In this document: positions 11,681-21,008 of the stretch, one piece after another
How the letters are laid out: each line of letters opens with the position of its first letter
Position numbering within the stretch: the stretch's first letter is position 1
Program-made: the position numbers and the translations under genes
NCBI GenBank assembly: GCA_902528375.1
Contig: CABZSS010000003.1
Coordinates: 30,001-94,000, forward strand
Reading direction: 5' to 3'
DNA: 64,000 nucleotides
Source: an uncultured Pelagibacteraceae bacterium
GTDB lineage: Bacteria; Pseudomonadota; Alphaproteobacteria; Pelagibacterales; Pelagibacteraceae
The notes under the pieces: generated by a model
What the model was told of the DNA's origin: nothing
What the model saw: only the letters and a program-made list of their open reading frames with translations
Databases searched by the model: none

Positions 11681-14089
11681 ATGTTAAATCCATTAAGCTT
11701 TATTGGCAAAATATTTAAGAGCAACAACGATATCGAGCTTGCTAAGTTCAAAAAAATTCTAGAAAAAATAAATTCACTTGAAAATGATGTGGCTAATATA
11801 AAAGATAGCGATTTTCCAAATAAAACTAATGAACTTAAGAATAAGATTAAAAGTGGAAAAAACCTCAATGAGGTTTTGCCTGAAGCTTTTGCGTATGTAA
11901 GAGAAGCTTCTCGTAGATCAAGAAATGAAAGACACTTTGATGTTCAGATGTTAGGCGGTATTGCATTACATCAAGGCAAAATAGCAGAAATGAGAACTGG
12001 AGAAGGAAAAACAATTACAATTGCTTTGGCGGCTTATTTAAATGCTCTTTCTGGATTGGGTGTTCACGTTGTTACAGTAAACGATTATTTAGCAAAGAGA
12101 GATTGTGAAAACATGTCAAAAATTTATAACTTTCTTGGTTTAAGCGCAGGTTACATAAACAATGATCAATCTGATGATGAGAGAAAGGAAAATTATTCGA
12201 AGGATATTACTTACGCAACAAATAGTGAACTTGGTTTTGATTATTTAAAAGATAATATGAAATATTCTTCAGATAAATTAGTACAGAGGGAGCATAGGTT
12301 TGCTATTGTAGATGAAATCGACTCCTGTCTAATAGATGAGGCCAGAACTCCGCTGGTTATTTCTGGACAGTCAGATGAAACGTCTAATCAGTATAAAGCT
12401 ATCAATAAACTTGTAAAAAGATTAGAACCAAATCATTATGAATTGGATGAAAAAGATAAAAATGTCACTTTAACTAATGAAGGAATAGATTCTATCGAAA
12501 AATTATTAAATAATATTGGAATACTTAAAAATGATAATTTTTATGATCCGGCTAATTTGAATCTAGTACATCACGTTAATCAAGCCTTGAAAGCAAATCA
12601 TCTTTTCCTAAAAGATAAAGACTATGTTGAAGTAAATGGGAAGATCAAAATTGTTGATGAGCTTACAGGAAGAATTCTTGAGGGTAGAAGGTATGGTGAT
12701 GGACTACACCAGGCTTTAGAAGCTAAAGAAAATTTAAAAGTCCAAATGGAAAATCAGACACTTGCATCAATTACTTATCAAAATTACTTCAAACTATATA
12801 AAAAACTTGCAGGATGTACTGGTACAGCTGTTACAGAAAGTCAGGAATTTTATGAAATTTATAATCTCAACGTTATTGTTATTCCAACAAATAAAGAGAT
12901 GATTAGAAAAGATTGGAACGATCAAATTTTTAGAACAGAAAAAGAAAAACAAGATGCAATTGTTTCCAAAGTACAAATGTTAAATTCAAAAGGCCAACCA
13001 TTGCTCATTTTTACATCCAGTGTTGATAAATCTGAGATATATTCAGATTTGTTTAAAAAAAATAAAATTACCCATACAGTTTTGAACGCTAAAAATCATG
13101 AAAAGGAGGCAGAGATTATTGCTAATGCAGGTAAACTAAATTCGGTGATAATTACAACAAGTATTTCGGGTAGAGGTGTAGATATTAAATTAGGCGGAAA
13201 AGATACAGATAATTTAGGAGATAACAAAGAAAAAATTAAATCTCTTGGAGGGCTTTTTGTTATTGGTACAGAGAGGATGGAGTCAAGAAGAGTTGATAAC
13301 CAAGCTAGAGGAAGAGCTGGAAGACAGGGTGACGAAGGTAATTCTATTTTTTATGTAAGCCTGGAAGATGATTTAATGAGAATATTTGGATCAGAGTCTA
13401 TCAATAAAATATTAGAAAAACTTGGTTTAAAAGATGGAGAAAGTATTGACCATCCTTGGATCAACAAAGCTTTAGAAAGAGCGCAACAAAAAGTTGAGGC
13501 TAGAAATTTTGATATAAGAAAAACTTTATTAAAGTTTGACGATGTGCTTAATGACCAGAGACATGTAATATTTAGTCAAAGAAAAGAAGTCCTAGAAAAA
13601 CAAAATATATTTGGAACTATTGATAATTTTTTAAAAGACGAAATTGAAGATTTAATTAAACAGAAAGAAAAATCTCCATCAATTTTTAAAAATAAAGCTC
13701 AGGTAAGTAGAATTAACACTCTTTTTGGTCAAAATGAGGAAAATTTAAATGAGAAATTTAGAAGTTTAAGTGACAATGAAATATTAATCTCCATAAATGC
13801 AAATTTCAAAAAAAAGAGAGAGGAAAGAAGCTCTTATTTAGGAGAGGAAGGTTCAAAGGAAATAGAAAAGAAAATCTTTTTGCAATTAATTGATTTAAAT
13901 TGGAAAAATCATATTCAGTATTTAGAGCAGTTGCGTCAAGTTATAGGTTTAAGGTCTTATGGTCAAAGGGATCCCTTAGTTGAGTATAAAAAGGAAGCTT
14001 TTCATTCTTTTGAAACACTGCTTAATAAAATAAGACAGGATATAGTAATGATTTTACTTAATTTAAAAATCGTTGAAAAAAGAAGATAA
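11681..14089 (+). CDS. secA: Preprotein translocase ATPase SecA
   Basis: ATP-driven motor pushing unfolded preproteins through SecYEG. The 802-residue product has Walker A MRTGEGKT at 104-111, the DEAD-like VDEIDSCLIDEARTP segment near 210, the preprotein cross-linking domain, and the second nucleotide-binding fold ending in ARGRAGRQGD. It stops after the helical scaffold (HSFETLLNKIRQDIVMILL) and has no cysteine-rich SEC-C tail. That tail binds zinc and contacts SecB in many proteobacteria. It is convergent with accA. Confidence 0.97.
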   Translation: MLNPLSFIGKIFKSNNDIELAKFKKILEKINSLENDVANIKDSDFPNKTNELKNKIKSGKNLNEVLPEAFAYVREASRRSRNERHFDVQMLGGIALHQGKIAEMRTGEGKTITIALAAYLNALSGLGVHVVTVNDYLAKRDCENMSKIYNFLGLSAGYINNDQSDDERKENYSKDITYATNSELGFDYLKDNMKYSSDKLVQREHRFAIVDEIDSCLIDEARTPLVISGQSDETSNQYKAINKLVKRLEPNHYELDEKDKNVTLTNEGIDSIEKLLNNIGILKNDNFYDPANLNLVHHVNQALKANHLFLKDKDYVEVNGKIKIVDELTGRILEGRRYGDGLHQALEAKENLKVQMENQTLASITYQNYFKLYKKLAGCTGTAVTESQEFYEIYNLNVIVIPTNKEMIRKDWNDQIFRTEKEKQDAIVSKVQMLNSKGQPLLIFTSSVDKSEIYSDLFKKNKITHTVLNAKNHEKEAEIIANAGKLNSVIITTSISGRGVDIKLGGKDTDNLGDNKEKIKSLGGLFVIGTERMESRRVDNQARGRAGRQGDEGNSIFYVSLEDDLMRIFGSESINKILEKLGLKDGESIDHPWINKALERAQQKVEARNFDIRKTLLKFDDVLNDQRHVIFSQRKEVLEKQNIFGTIDNFLKDEIEDLIKQKEKSPSIFKNKAQVSRINTLFGQNEENLNEKFRSLSDNEILISINANFKKKREERSSYLGEEGSKEIEKKIFLQLIDLNWKNHIQYLEQLRQVIGLRSYGQRDPLVEYKKEAFHSFETLLNKIRQDIVMILLNLKIVEKRR

Positions 14090-14109
14090 AATTCCGTTTA
14101 ATTTTAGTA

Positions 14110-15210
14110 TTATCTTAAAAGAAAAAGAAAAGCTGCTAAAATAAATACCGATCCTATAAAAAAATATTTATATTTAAATAAAACTTTTTTAAATTTATTT
14201 ATATTTTTTAAATTGACTGACAATTGATTAGAAATAGTAAGTCCCTCTGTTAAACCTCTGTCCCTGCCGATTTCTAAAAATTTTTCTTTTTTAAGAGATA
14301 TAATTTCAGATTTAGAGAGATTGCTTAACTCATTTAAATTTTTATCAATAGACATTTTTACATTTTCTAAAATTAGGTTTTTATCTCTGTGAGCTCCTCC
14401 CGTTGGTTCAGGAATTATTTCATCAATAATTTTTAAATTCAAAAGATCTTTAGAAGTAAGTTTCATTGCTTTTGCGGCTTCTAGAGTTTTTGTTGGATCT
14501 CTCCATAAAATAGATGCACATCCCTCTGGGGATATTACTGAATAAATTGCGTTTTCTAACATTATAATTTTATTTGAGGATGCTAACGCTATTGCGCCAC
14601 CAGATCCTCCCTCACCAATAATAATTGAAATTGTAGGCACACCAACCGACATTGAGCATTCTATTGATCTTGCTATTGCTTCAGCTTGACCCCTCTCTTC
14701 TGCTCCAACTCCAGGATAAGCGCCAGGAGTATCTATAAATAAAATAATTGGTAAGTTAAATTTATCAGCTAACTTCATTAGTCTAATTGATTTTCGATAT
14801 CCCTCTGGTTTCATCATTCCAAAATTTCTTTCAATTCTAGTATCAAGATCCTCACCTTTTTCTTGTCCAATTACCATTACAGATTTTTTTTGAAAAGTCG
14901 CTAATCCAGAAATCAAAGATTTGTCCTCCCCAAATAATCTATCACCATGAATTGGAAAGAAATCCTCAAAAAGATTATCAATAAAAAATTTTGATTTTGG
15001 GCGGTCCTCATGACGAGCAACCATTGTTGTTTGCCATGGATCAAGGTTTGAATAAATTTCATTTAATCTAGAACTTAAATCATTCTGAAGTTTTGCCAAT
15101 TTTCCAGTTTCAACTTGTGTGATGCCATCTTTAGAAAACGGATCTTGAAGTTTTTCAATCTCGTTTTCCAAGGATTTTATATCTTTTTCAAAATTCAAAT
15201 AATTTTTCAT
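14110..15210 (-). CDS. accA: Acetyl-CoA carboxylase carboxyltransferase subunit alpha, with an added C-terminal hydrophobic tail
   Basis: Carboxyltransferase half of acetyl-CoA carboxylase, pairing with AccD (encoded at 36841) to make malonyl-CoA. The start giving MKNYLNFEKDIKSLE is used because family members begin with this helix; an upstream ATG at 15243 only adds an unrelated segment. Conserved segments include FFPIHGDRLFGED, GRQ-like GQEKGEDL, and GEGGSGGAIALA. The 366 residues exceed the usual length of about 320. The extra part ends in roughly 17 hydrophobic residues (about 349-365), which looks like a single membrane segment, unusual for this cytosolic subunit. Confidence 0.94.
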   Translation of the reverse strand: MKNYLNFEKDIKSLENEIEKLQDPFSKDGITQVETGKLAKLQNDLSSRLNEIYSNLDPWQTTMVARHEDRPKSKFFIDNLFEDFFPIHGDRLFGEDKSLISGLATFQKKSVMVIGQEKGEDLDTRIERNFGMMKPEGYRKSIRLMKLADKFNLPIILFIDTPGAYPGVGAEERGQAEAIARSIECSMSVGVPTISIIIGEGGSGGAIALASSNKIIMLENAIYSVISPEGCASILWRDPTKTLEAAKAMKLTSKDLLNLKIIDEIIPEPTGGAHRDKNLILENVKMSIDKNLNELSNLSKSEIISLKKEKFLEIGRDRGLTEGLTISNQLSVNLKNINKFKKVLFKYKYFFIGSVFILAAFLFLLR

Positions 15211-15316
15211 AATTAAATATCCACTAATATTTAAAAATGGCAATAAAATGATTACTTTTATTAGTGTGAAATTATTATATATGTTAATTTATTAATTTCT
15301 AAGATAATTTTTAACT

Positions 15317-17491
15317 ATGAAAACTAAAAATTTAAAAGAATACACTAGTGTTGGAAGTCTTTATGTATCAAAAGATCTATTAAAGTTTGTAAACAACGAG
15401 GTTCTTAAGGGCACAAAAATAAAGCCAAAAAATTTTTGGAGTGGGTTTGAAAAATCTTTACATATTTTAAAACCAAAAAATGAAAAGTTGATTGATATAA
15501 GAGAAAGTATTCAAAAAAAAATTGATGATTGGTATATACAAAACAAAGATAATGAGTTCAATTTAACAGCATATAAAAAGTTTTTATATTCTATTAACTA
15601 TCTAAAAAAAGAGGGAAAAAACTTCAAAATCCAAACAGAAAATGTTGATGAAGAAATATCAAAAACGCCAGGTCCCCAATTAGTTGTTCCAATTTCAAAT
15701 GCAAGATACGCTTTAAATGCAGCAAATGCGAGATGGGGAAGTTTATATGATGCCTTGTATGGAACAGATGCAATCGGCTCTGAAAAACTTGACAACAGAT
15801 ACAATCCTGTCCGTGGAGGAAAAGTCATAAATTATTGTAGAGATTTCTTAGATGAAATTTTTCCATTAAAAAATGCTTCATGGAAAAAACTTAGTGAATT
15901 AAAAATTCTAAAACATAAATTGATTTTGAAAATTGGTAAAAAAACTATTTCTTTGAAAGATAAAAAGCAGTTTAAAGGATATCGACAAGATAAAAAAGGT
16001 CTTAAAGGTGTTTTGCTTATTAATAATGGACTTCATGTAGAATTAATTATTAATCCTTACGCTTTCCATGCAAACAACGATCCCATTGGGCTTAGTGATT
16101 TAGTAATAGAGTCAGCTGTCTCAACAATCATAGATCATGAAGATAGTGTTGCTGCAGTAGATGCAAGTGACAAAGTACTGGGCTATAGAAACTGGTTGGG
16201 TCTAATGAAAGGAAATTTACAGGTCAAATTTGAAAAGTTAGGAAAAAAATATAAAAGAGTTTTAAACTCGGATAGAAATTACATTTCTCAAAACGGAAGA
16301 AAATTTAAATTACATGGAAGAGCTCTTTTATTAAATAGGAATGTTGGGCACTTAATGAGAAACCCTTCAATTTTATTATCAGATAAATCAGAAGTTCCTG
16401 AAGGTATTATGGACGCCTTTATAATTTCTGCAGCGTGTTTGCACGATTTTATTAAAAAAGGGAACTCAAGAAAAAGTTCAATTTATATTGTTAAACCAAA
16501 GATGCATGGACCGGATGAAGTCGCATTTGCTGATGAAATTTTTACTCATGTTGAAAATGTTTTAAGAATGAAAAAGAATACAATCAAAATTGGAATAATG
16601 GATGAAGAAAGACGAACAAGTGCTAATTTAAAAGAGTGTATTAGAAATGTAAAAAGAAGAGTTGTCTTTATTAATACTGGGTTTTTAGATAGAACTGGTG
16701 ATGAGATACATACATCTATGGAATCGGGTCCAGTGATTAAGAAAGGCGATATAAAAAATTCTGATTGGATTAAAGCATATGAGAACAATAATGTTGTTGT
16801 TGGATTGGAATGTGGTTTCTCTGGTAAAGCACAAATTGGAAAAGGAATGTGGGCTGCCCCAGATAGAATGGCAGATATGTTAAATGAAAAAATAGGACAT
16901 CCTTCTTCTGGAGCGAATTGTGCCTGGACTCCTTCACCAACCGCAGCAACTTTACATGCAACTCATTATCACAAAGTGAACGTTTTCAAAGTTCATAAAA
17001 AACTATCTAATAAAAGAAAATTTGACTTAGACAATCTTTTAAAATTACCAATTATTCGAGGTCCAAACTGGTCAATGGATGAAATTAAAACCGAACTTGA
17101 AAATAATTGCCAAGGGATATTGGGATATGTTGTAAGATGGATAGATAGTGGTGTAGGTTGTTCAAAAGTTCCAGACATAAACAATATCGGTCTCATGGAG
17201 GATCGTGCAACTTTAAGAATTTCTTCTCAGCATATAGCTAACTGGTTACACCATAACATATGTACCCCTAATCAGGTATTAGAAACATTAAAAAAGATGG
17301 CAAAAATTGTAGATGATCAAAACAAAAATGATCCTGAATACAAAAACATGTCTGATAATCTTAATAATTCTATTGCCTTTAAAACTGCTTGTGACTTGGT
17401 TTTTAAAGGTAAGGACCAATCATCAGGTTATACTGAACCTTTGTTGCACTTGAACAGATCTATAAAAAAAAATTTAAGAACCTCTAGATAG
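15317..17491 (+). CDS. glcB: Malate synthase G
   Basis: Condenses glyoxylate with acetyl-CoA to malate. The 724-residue length and sequence fit the G isoform. Visible motifs are PGPQLVVPISNARYALNAANARWGSLYDALYGTD, cited here only in part, the magnesium-site region IGIMDEERRTS, and the catalytic segment EDRATLRISSQHIANWL containing the general-base aspartate. The 106 nt upstream (to the accA start) are AT-rich, with a small inverted repeat AATAAAA/TTTTATT. They are too short and too unlike for the tandem glycine riboswitch described upstream of this gene in SAR11. Confidence 0.97.
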   Translation: MKTKNLKEYTSVGSLYVSKDLLKFVNNEVLKGTKIKPKNFWSGFEKSLHILKPKNEKLIDIRESIQKKIDDWYIQNKDNEFNLTAYKKFLYSINYLKKEGKNFKIQTENVDEEISKTPGPQLVVPISNARYALNAANARWGSLYDALYGTDAIGSEKLDNRYNPVRGGKVINYCRDFLDEIFPLKNASWKKLSELKILKHKLILKIGKKTISLKDKKQFKGYRQDKKGLKGVLLINNGLHVELIINPYAFHANNDPIGLSDLVIESAVSTIIDHEDSVAAVDASDKVLGYRNWLGLMKGNLQVKFEKLGKKYKRVLNSDRNYISQNGRKFKLHGRALLLNRNVGHLMRNPSILLSDKSEVPEGIMDAFIISAACLHDFIKKGNSRKSSIYIVKPKMHGPDEVAFADEIFTHVENVLRMKKNTIKIGIMDEERRTSANLKECIRNVKRRVVFINTGFLDRTGDEIHTSMESGPVIKKGDIKNSDWIKAYENNNVVVGLECGFSGKAQIGKGMWAAPDRMADMLNEKIGHPSSGANCAWTPSPTAATLHATHYHKVNVFKVHKKLSNKRKFDLDNLLKLPIIRGPNWSMDEIKTELENNCQGILGYVVRWIDSGVGCSKVPDINNIGLMEDRATLRISSQHIANWLHHNICTPNQVLETLKKMAKIVDDQNKNDPEYKNMSDNLNNSIAFKTACDLVFKGKDQSSGYTEPLLHLNRSIKKNLRTSR

Positions 17492-18086
17492 TTGTCCTAT
17501 TTTTGAAGGCGGAATTTAGGGTCCCATCATCCAAACTTTCTATTTCACCACCCACAGGTAAACCTTGTGCCAACTTAGTTATTTTAATATTTAAATTTTT
17601 TAAACTGTCTTGAATGTAATATGCGGTCGTTTGACCTTCCACAGTTGCACTTGTAGCTAAAATAACCTCTTTAATTTTGTCTTTTTTTACCCTTTCCACT
17701 AAAGAGCTGACTAATAAATCCTCTTTATTTTGTCCCGCTGAAGAAATTGTCCCTCCTAAAATGTGGAAATAACCCTTATAAATATTTGAACTTTCAATAC
17801 TCCATTGATCAGAAATATTTTCAACAACACAAATTTTATCAAATTTATTATCAATAAAGTTACAATCACTGAAACTACACTCTATAGAGTTGCTTTTCAA
17901 AGTCCCACAAATTTTACAACGAGATACATTTTTATAAACCTCTGCCAATGTTTTCGCCATTGGCTTTATTAGCTCCTCGCGATTATTAATTAATTTCAAA
18001 ACTATTCTTTTTGCAGATTTTGGCCCAAGTCCTGGAAGTTTAGAAATTATTTTTATTAATTCCTCTATTTCAGTGAGATTATTCAT
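17484..18086 (-). CDS. recR: Recombination mediator protein RecR
   Basis: Zinc-finger Toprim protein of the RecFOR pathway, loading RecA at gaps. The start giving MNNLTEIEEL is preferred, placing it just after ybaB. Features in order: helix-hairpin-helix KLPGLGPKSAKRI, a cysteine cluster (C-x2-C, then C-x4-C rather than the usual C-x2-C), and the Toprim core beginning ICVVEN. The C-terminus includes the LPVGGEIESLDDGTL family motif. It is last in ffs-dnaX-ybaB-recR and overlaps the end of glcB by 8 nt. Confidence 0.94.
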   Translation of the reverse strand: MNNLTEIEELIKIISKLPGLGPKSAKRIVLKLINNREELIKPMAKTLAEVYKNVSRCKICGTLKSNSIECSFSDCNFIDNKFDKICVVENISDQWSIESSNIYKGYFHILGGTISSAGQNKEDLLVSSLVERVKKDKIKEVILATSATVEGQTTAYYIQDSLKNLNIKITKLAQGLPVGGEIESLDDGTLNSAFKNRTTI

Positions 18087-18088
18087 GC

Positions 18089-18406
18089 TCAGAAAGGCCA
18101 CTTAAAGCCTGGAATGCCAAAATTACCAGTAGCTTTTGTTATTTCTTCGCTAGTTCTAGTTTTTAAATTTTTTTTTGCTTCATTATGAGCAGCCACAATT
18201 AAATCTTCTAACATAGTCTTATCTTCAGAAAAAATTTTTTCAGAAATATCTATTTTTTCTATTTCACTATTACCGTTCAATATAACTTTGACTAAACCAC
18301 CACCAGATGAACCTTCCGCTTTAATTTGTTTAATTCTTTCTTGACTATCCTTTATCTTTTCTTCTATCTCTTTTGCCTTATCTAAAATTTTATTGAAATC
18401 AGTCAT
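18089..18406 (-). CDS. YbaB/EbfC family nucleoid-associated protein
   Basis: Small dimeric DNA-binding protein found between dnaX and recR in most bacteria. The start at 18406 yields MTDFNKILDKAKEIEEKI, 105 residues, and overlaps the dnaX stop by 8 nt; an ATG six codons upstream is less likely. The N-terminal helix is charged and probably coiled. The middle GGGLVKVILNGNSEIEKIDI and the C-terminal AHNEAKKNLKTRTSEEITKATG fit the family. Confidence 0.93.
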   Translation of the reverse strand: MTDFNKILDKAKEIEEKIKDSQERIKQIKAEGSSGGGLVKVILNGNSEIEKIDISEKIFSEDKTMLEDLIVAAHNEAKKNLKTRTSEEITKATGNFGIPGFKWPF

Positions 18407-20027
18407 CCTTATTATCTTTAACATCTATCAATTCAGCGTCGGGAAATGATTTTTTAATATTATTGAATATATCGGTTTGCTCAAAATCTTTTAAATTATT
18501 TTTCTTCCCTCCTTCTGAAGTTTTTTTAATTGTATCTTGTCCTTTATTTTGTGAAAGAGAAATAATCCATCTGGCATTAGTCCACTCATAAAGCTTGGAT
18601 GATAATATTTTTACAAAATCTTTTTTTAGGTTTTCATTAAAAGATATTTCAATGTAACCGTTTTTAAAGTTTATTAAATTTACATTGGTTTCCAACTCAT
18701 ATTTTAATTCTACTTCCTTTTTTGAATTGCATATATCAACTAAATCGTTGAAAGATTTAATTTCTAAATTATTTAGAGATTTATTTTCTTCTAAAATCTT
18801 TTTTTGTTTCTCTTGAGAAGAAGATTTTAGTTGGTTTACAGCTATTTTCTTTTTCTCAAAATTATTATCGATTTTATTGTTTTGATTTGGTGCTGGGTTA
18901 TCAGTTTTTGTTTGATTACCTTTTAAATAAAGCAAGCGTATCAAAAACATCTCTACAGATAAGTTTGGATCGTTTACAATATTAACTTCATCCATTGTCT
19001 CTATAGTAAATTGCCAGAAAAGAAGTAATGTATGAGCATCTAATTTCTCAGACATTTCTTTAATTTTTGTAAAATTATTTTCAGTTAAATCGGATGAAAA
19101 ACTTACCCTTTCTAAATTTTTAAAATTTTTTAAATAATAGATGATTTCCAAAAAACCATTTAAAAAAATTTTTGGTTCTATTCCTTTTTGATAAATCTGC
19201 CTGTATAAATCTATAGTTTTGTCTTCATCTCCATCAAATATTTTCTCTATTAGGTTTATGGTAAACTCTTTATCAAAATATCCAAATATTTCCCTTGCGC
19301 TTTCTAATTTTATAGTCCCTTTTTGGCTATCATCATTGGTTAGTGATATTCTATCTAATAATGACAATGCGTCTCTAACTGAACCTTCTGAAATTTTTGA
19401 GATTAGGTTTATAACATCTTGATTGATATCTATTTTCTCCATTTCAGCAACCTTTGCTAAAAATTCACTTAATTCCTCAGACTTGATTCTTGATAAATCA
19501 AATCTTTGACATCTTGATAAGACTGTTACTGGAATTTTATTTACCTCAGTTGTCGCAAAAATAAACTTTAAATAAGCAGGTGGTTCCTCTAGAGTTTTTA
19601 GTAAGGCATTAAAAGCTTGCTTACTTAACATGTGGACTTCATCAATTATAAAAATTTTAAATTTTGAAGATGTTGGTCCATATCTTGAAAATTCTATTAA
19701 GTCTCTAACATCATCAACACCAGTTTTGCTCGCCGCATCCATTTCTAGAACATCAATGTGTCTAGACTCAGATATTTCATCACAATTTTTACACTTATTT
19801 TTTAAACAATTATTTTTTTCAGAATTTCCACAATTTAAAGACTTCGCTAAAATTCTTGCAATTGTCGTTTTGCCAACACCCCTTATTCCTGTAAATAAAA
19901 AAGCATTGGGAATTTTATTTTGAGAAATGGACTTTTCAATTGTTTCCACAATGATGTTCTGACCTATTAAATCTTTAAAGACTTGAGGTCTGTATTTCAA
20001 AGCTAAAACTTTTGAATTATTGCTCAT
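18399..20027 (-). CDS. dnaX: DNA polymerase III subunits gamma/tau
   Basis: Clamp-loader ATPase of the replicase. The start at 20027 (MSNNSKVLALKYRPQ) is used because the upstream ATG at 20048 lies inside the SRP RNA. The 542-residue protein has Walker A GIRGVGKTT, a four-cysteine zinc module (CGNSEKNNCLKNKCKNC), DEVHML and the sensor SRCQRF. The tau-specific tail is Lys/Asn-rich with a folded C-terminal part. The start codon lies 8 nt after SRP RNA with no clear Shine-Dalgarno sequence. Confidence 0.95.
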   Translation of the reverse strand: MSNNSKVLALKYRPQVFKDLIGQNIIVETIEKSISQNKIPNAFLFTGIRGVGKTTIARILAKSLNCGNSEKNNCLKNKCKNCDEISESRHIDVLEMDAASKTGVDDVRDLIEFSRYGPTSSKFKIFIIDEVHMLSKQAFNALLKTLEEPPAYLKFIFATTEVNKIPVTVLSRCQRFDLSRIKSEELSEFLAKVAEMEKIDINQDVINLISKISEGSVRDALSLLDRISLTNDDSQKGTIKLESAREIFGYFDKEFTINLIEKIFDGDEDKTIDLYRQIYQKGIEPKIFLNGFLEIIYYLKNFKNLERVSFSSDLTENNFTKIKEMSEKLDAHTLLLFWQFTIETMDEVNIVNDPNLSVEMFLIRLLYLKGNQTKTDNPAPNQNNKIDNNFEKKKIAVNQLKSSSQEKQKKILEENKSLNNLEIKSFNDLVDICNSKKEVELKYELETNVNLINFKNGYIEISFNENLKKDFVKILSSKLYEWTNARWIISLSQNKGQDTIKKTSEGGKKNNLKDFEQTDIFNNIKKSFPDAELIDVKDNKDD

Positions 20028-20035
20028 TTTTTTTA

Positions 20036-20122
20036 GGAGACCAATCAACCTGGAAAGTACTCATTACCCTTGCTCTTTTTCAAGCCTGGGGGATTCGTGG
20101 TACCACCACCTGATTGGCCCCC
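20036..20122 (-). ncRNA. ffs: Signal recognition particle RNA, small (4.5S) type
   Basis: An 87-nt minus-strand RNA folds as one long hairpin. The 5' end GGGGGCCAATCA pairs with the 3' end TGATTGGTCTCC over 12 positions including G-U pairs. The apex is the SRP domain IV signature: CAGG, then CUU-GAAA-AAG closing a GNRA tetraloop, then AGCA opposite CAGG, followed by GGGUAAUGAG. The tetraloop is GAAA where GGAA is common. The 3' end lies 8 nt before the dnaX start with no terminator between, so maturation probably needs processing. Location beside dnaX is conserved in several bacteria. Confidence 0.9.
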
Positions 20123-20173
20123 AGTTATTATAACAGTTATATTTTCTAGTCTACAACAAAACTTTGTAAATTT

Positions 20174-21004
20174 TTAGATTTTTCTATATTCGCTTGCTTC
20201 GTAAACTCCTAGAATATCTAGACTAACAGTATGGAAACCTAGCTCTTCTAAAGATTTTTGGATTTTTGGATCTTCAATATGTCCATAAATATCGCATATA
20301 AATAAATATTGTTCAAAACTGTTTTGATCAGAGAAACTTTCTAATTTACTTAAATTAACATTATTGGTAGCGAAGCCGCCCAAACATTTATAAAGAGCAG
20401 CAGGTTTATTTTTTACTTTAAAAATACAACTTGTAATATAATTTTTTTTCTTAAATTCTGGATGGGAAGCTTTTCTACCCATAATTAAAAACCTTGTCAC
20501 ATTGCCTTTATCGTCCTCAATATTTTTTTTTACTATTTTCAGATTGTAAATTTCAGCAGCTAGCTCAGATGCTATTGCAGCTTCATTTTTAATTTTGTTA
20601 TCACTAATATATTTCGCACTTCCTGCAGTATCTGCTGCAATAATAGGCTCAAGCTTATTTTCTGTGATAGTTTTTTGACATTGTGAAATAGCTTGGGTAT
20701 GCGATCTTACTGAAGATATATTTTTCATACTTGAGCTAGGCAGTATCATTAAATTATGGGTGATCGGTTGAAAATGTTCTGCGTAAATCTGGAGTTTGTA
20801 TTTATTTATCAGATATTGTATGTCTGCAACTCTTCCAGCTATTGAATTTTCTACAGGAATAATAGTTCTATAACTCTCATTTTTTAAGCAAAGATTAAAG
20901 CATTCTTCAAAAGTATTTTGAGAAATAGGTTCATAATCAGGGTACATTTTTTTTGCCGCTAAGTGGGAATATGCTCCTGGTGAACCTTGGTATACAATTT
21001 TCAT
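20174..21004 (-). CDS. pheA: Prephenate dehydratase
   Basis: Converts prephenate to phenylpyruvate in phenylalanine synthesis. The 276-residue monofunctional enzyme begins VYQGSPGAYSH, has the catalytic region DTAGSAKYISDN near 124-135, and the TRFLIMG segment before a C-terminal ACT domain (about 188-270). The ACT domain includes NLSKLESF, normally the phenylalanine feedback site. It follows kdsB by 4 nt and precedes the SRP RNA. Confidence 0.95.
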   Translation of the reverse strand: MKIVYQGSPGAYSHLAAKKMYPDYEPISQNTFEECFNLCLKNESYRTIIPVENSIAGRVADIQYLINKYKLQIYAEHFQPITHNLMILPSSSMKNISSVRSHTQAISQCQKTITENKLEPIIAADTAGSAKYISDNKIKNEAAIASELAAEIYNLKIVKKNIEDDKGNVTRFLIMGRKASHPEFKKKNYITSCIFKVKNKPAALYKCLGGFATNNVNLSKLESFSDQNSFEQYLFICDIYGHIEDPKIQKSLEELGFHTVSLDILGVYEASEYRKI

Positions 21005-21008
21005 AAAT

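Noticed and set aside
18605-18630. A-rich slippery tract in dnaX as a programmed gamma/tau frameshift
   Set aside because: The tract lies near the C-terminus and a -1 shift would alter only about the last tenth of the protein, not give a gamma-like product.
20028-20048. Longer dnaX start
   Set aside because: It lies inside the SRP RNA; the family N-terminus begins at MSNNSKVLALKYRPQ.
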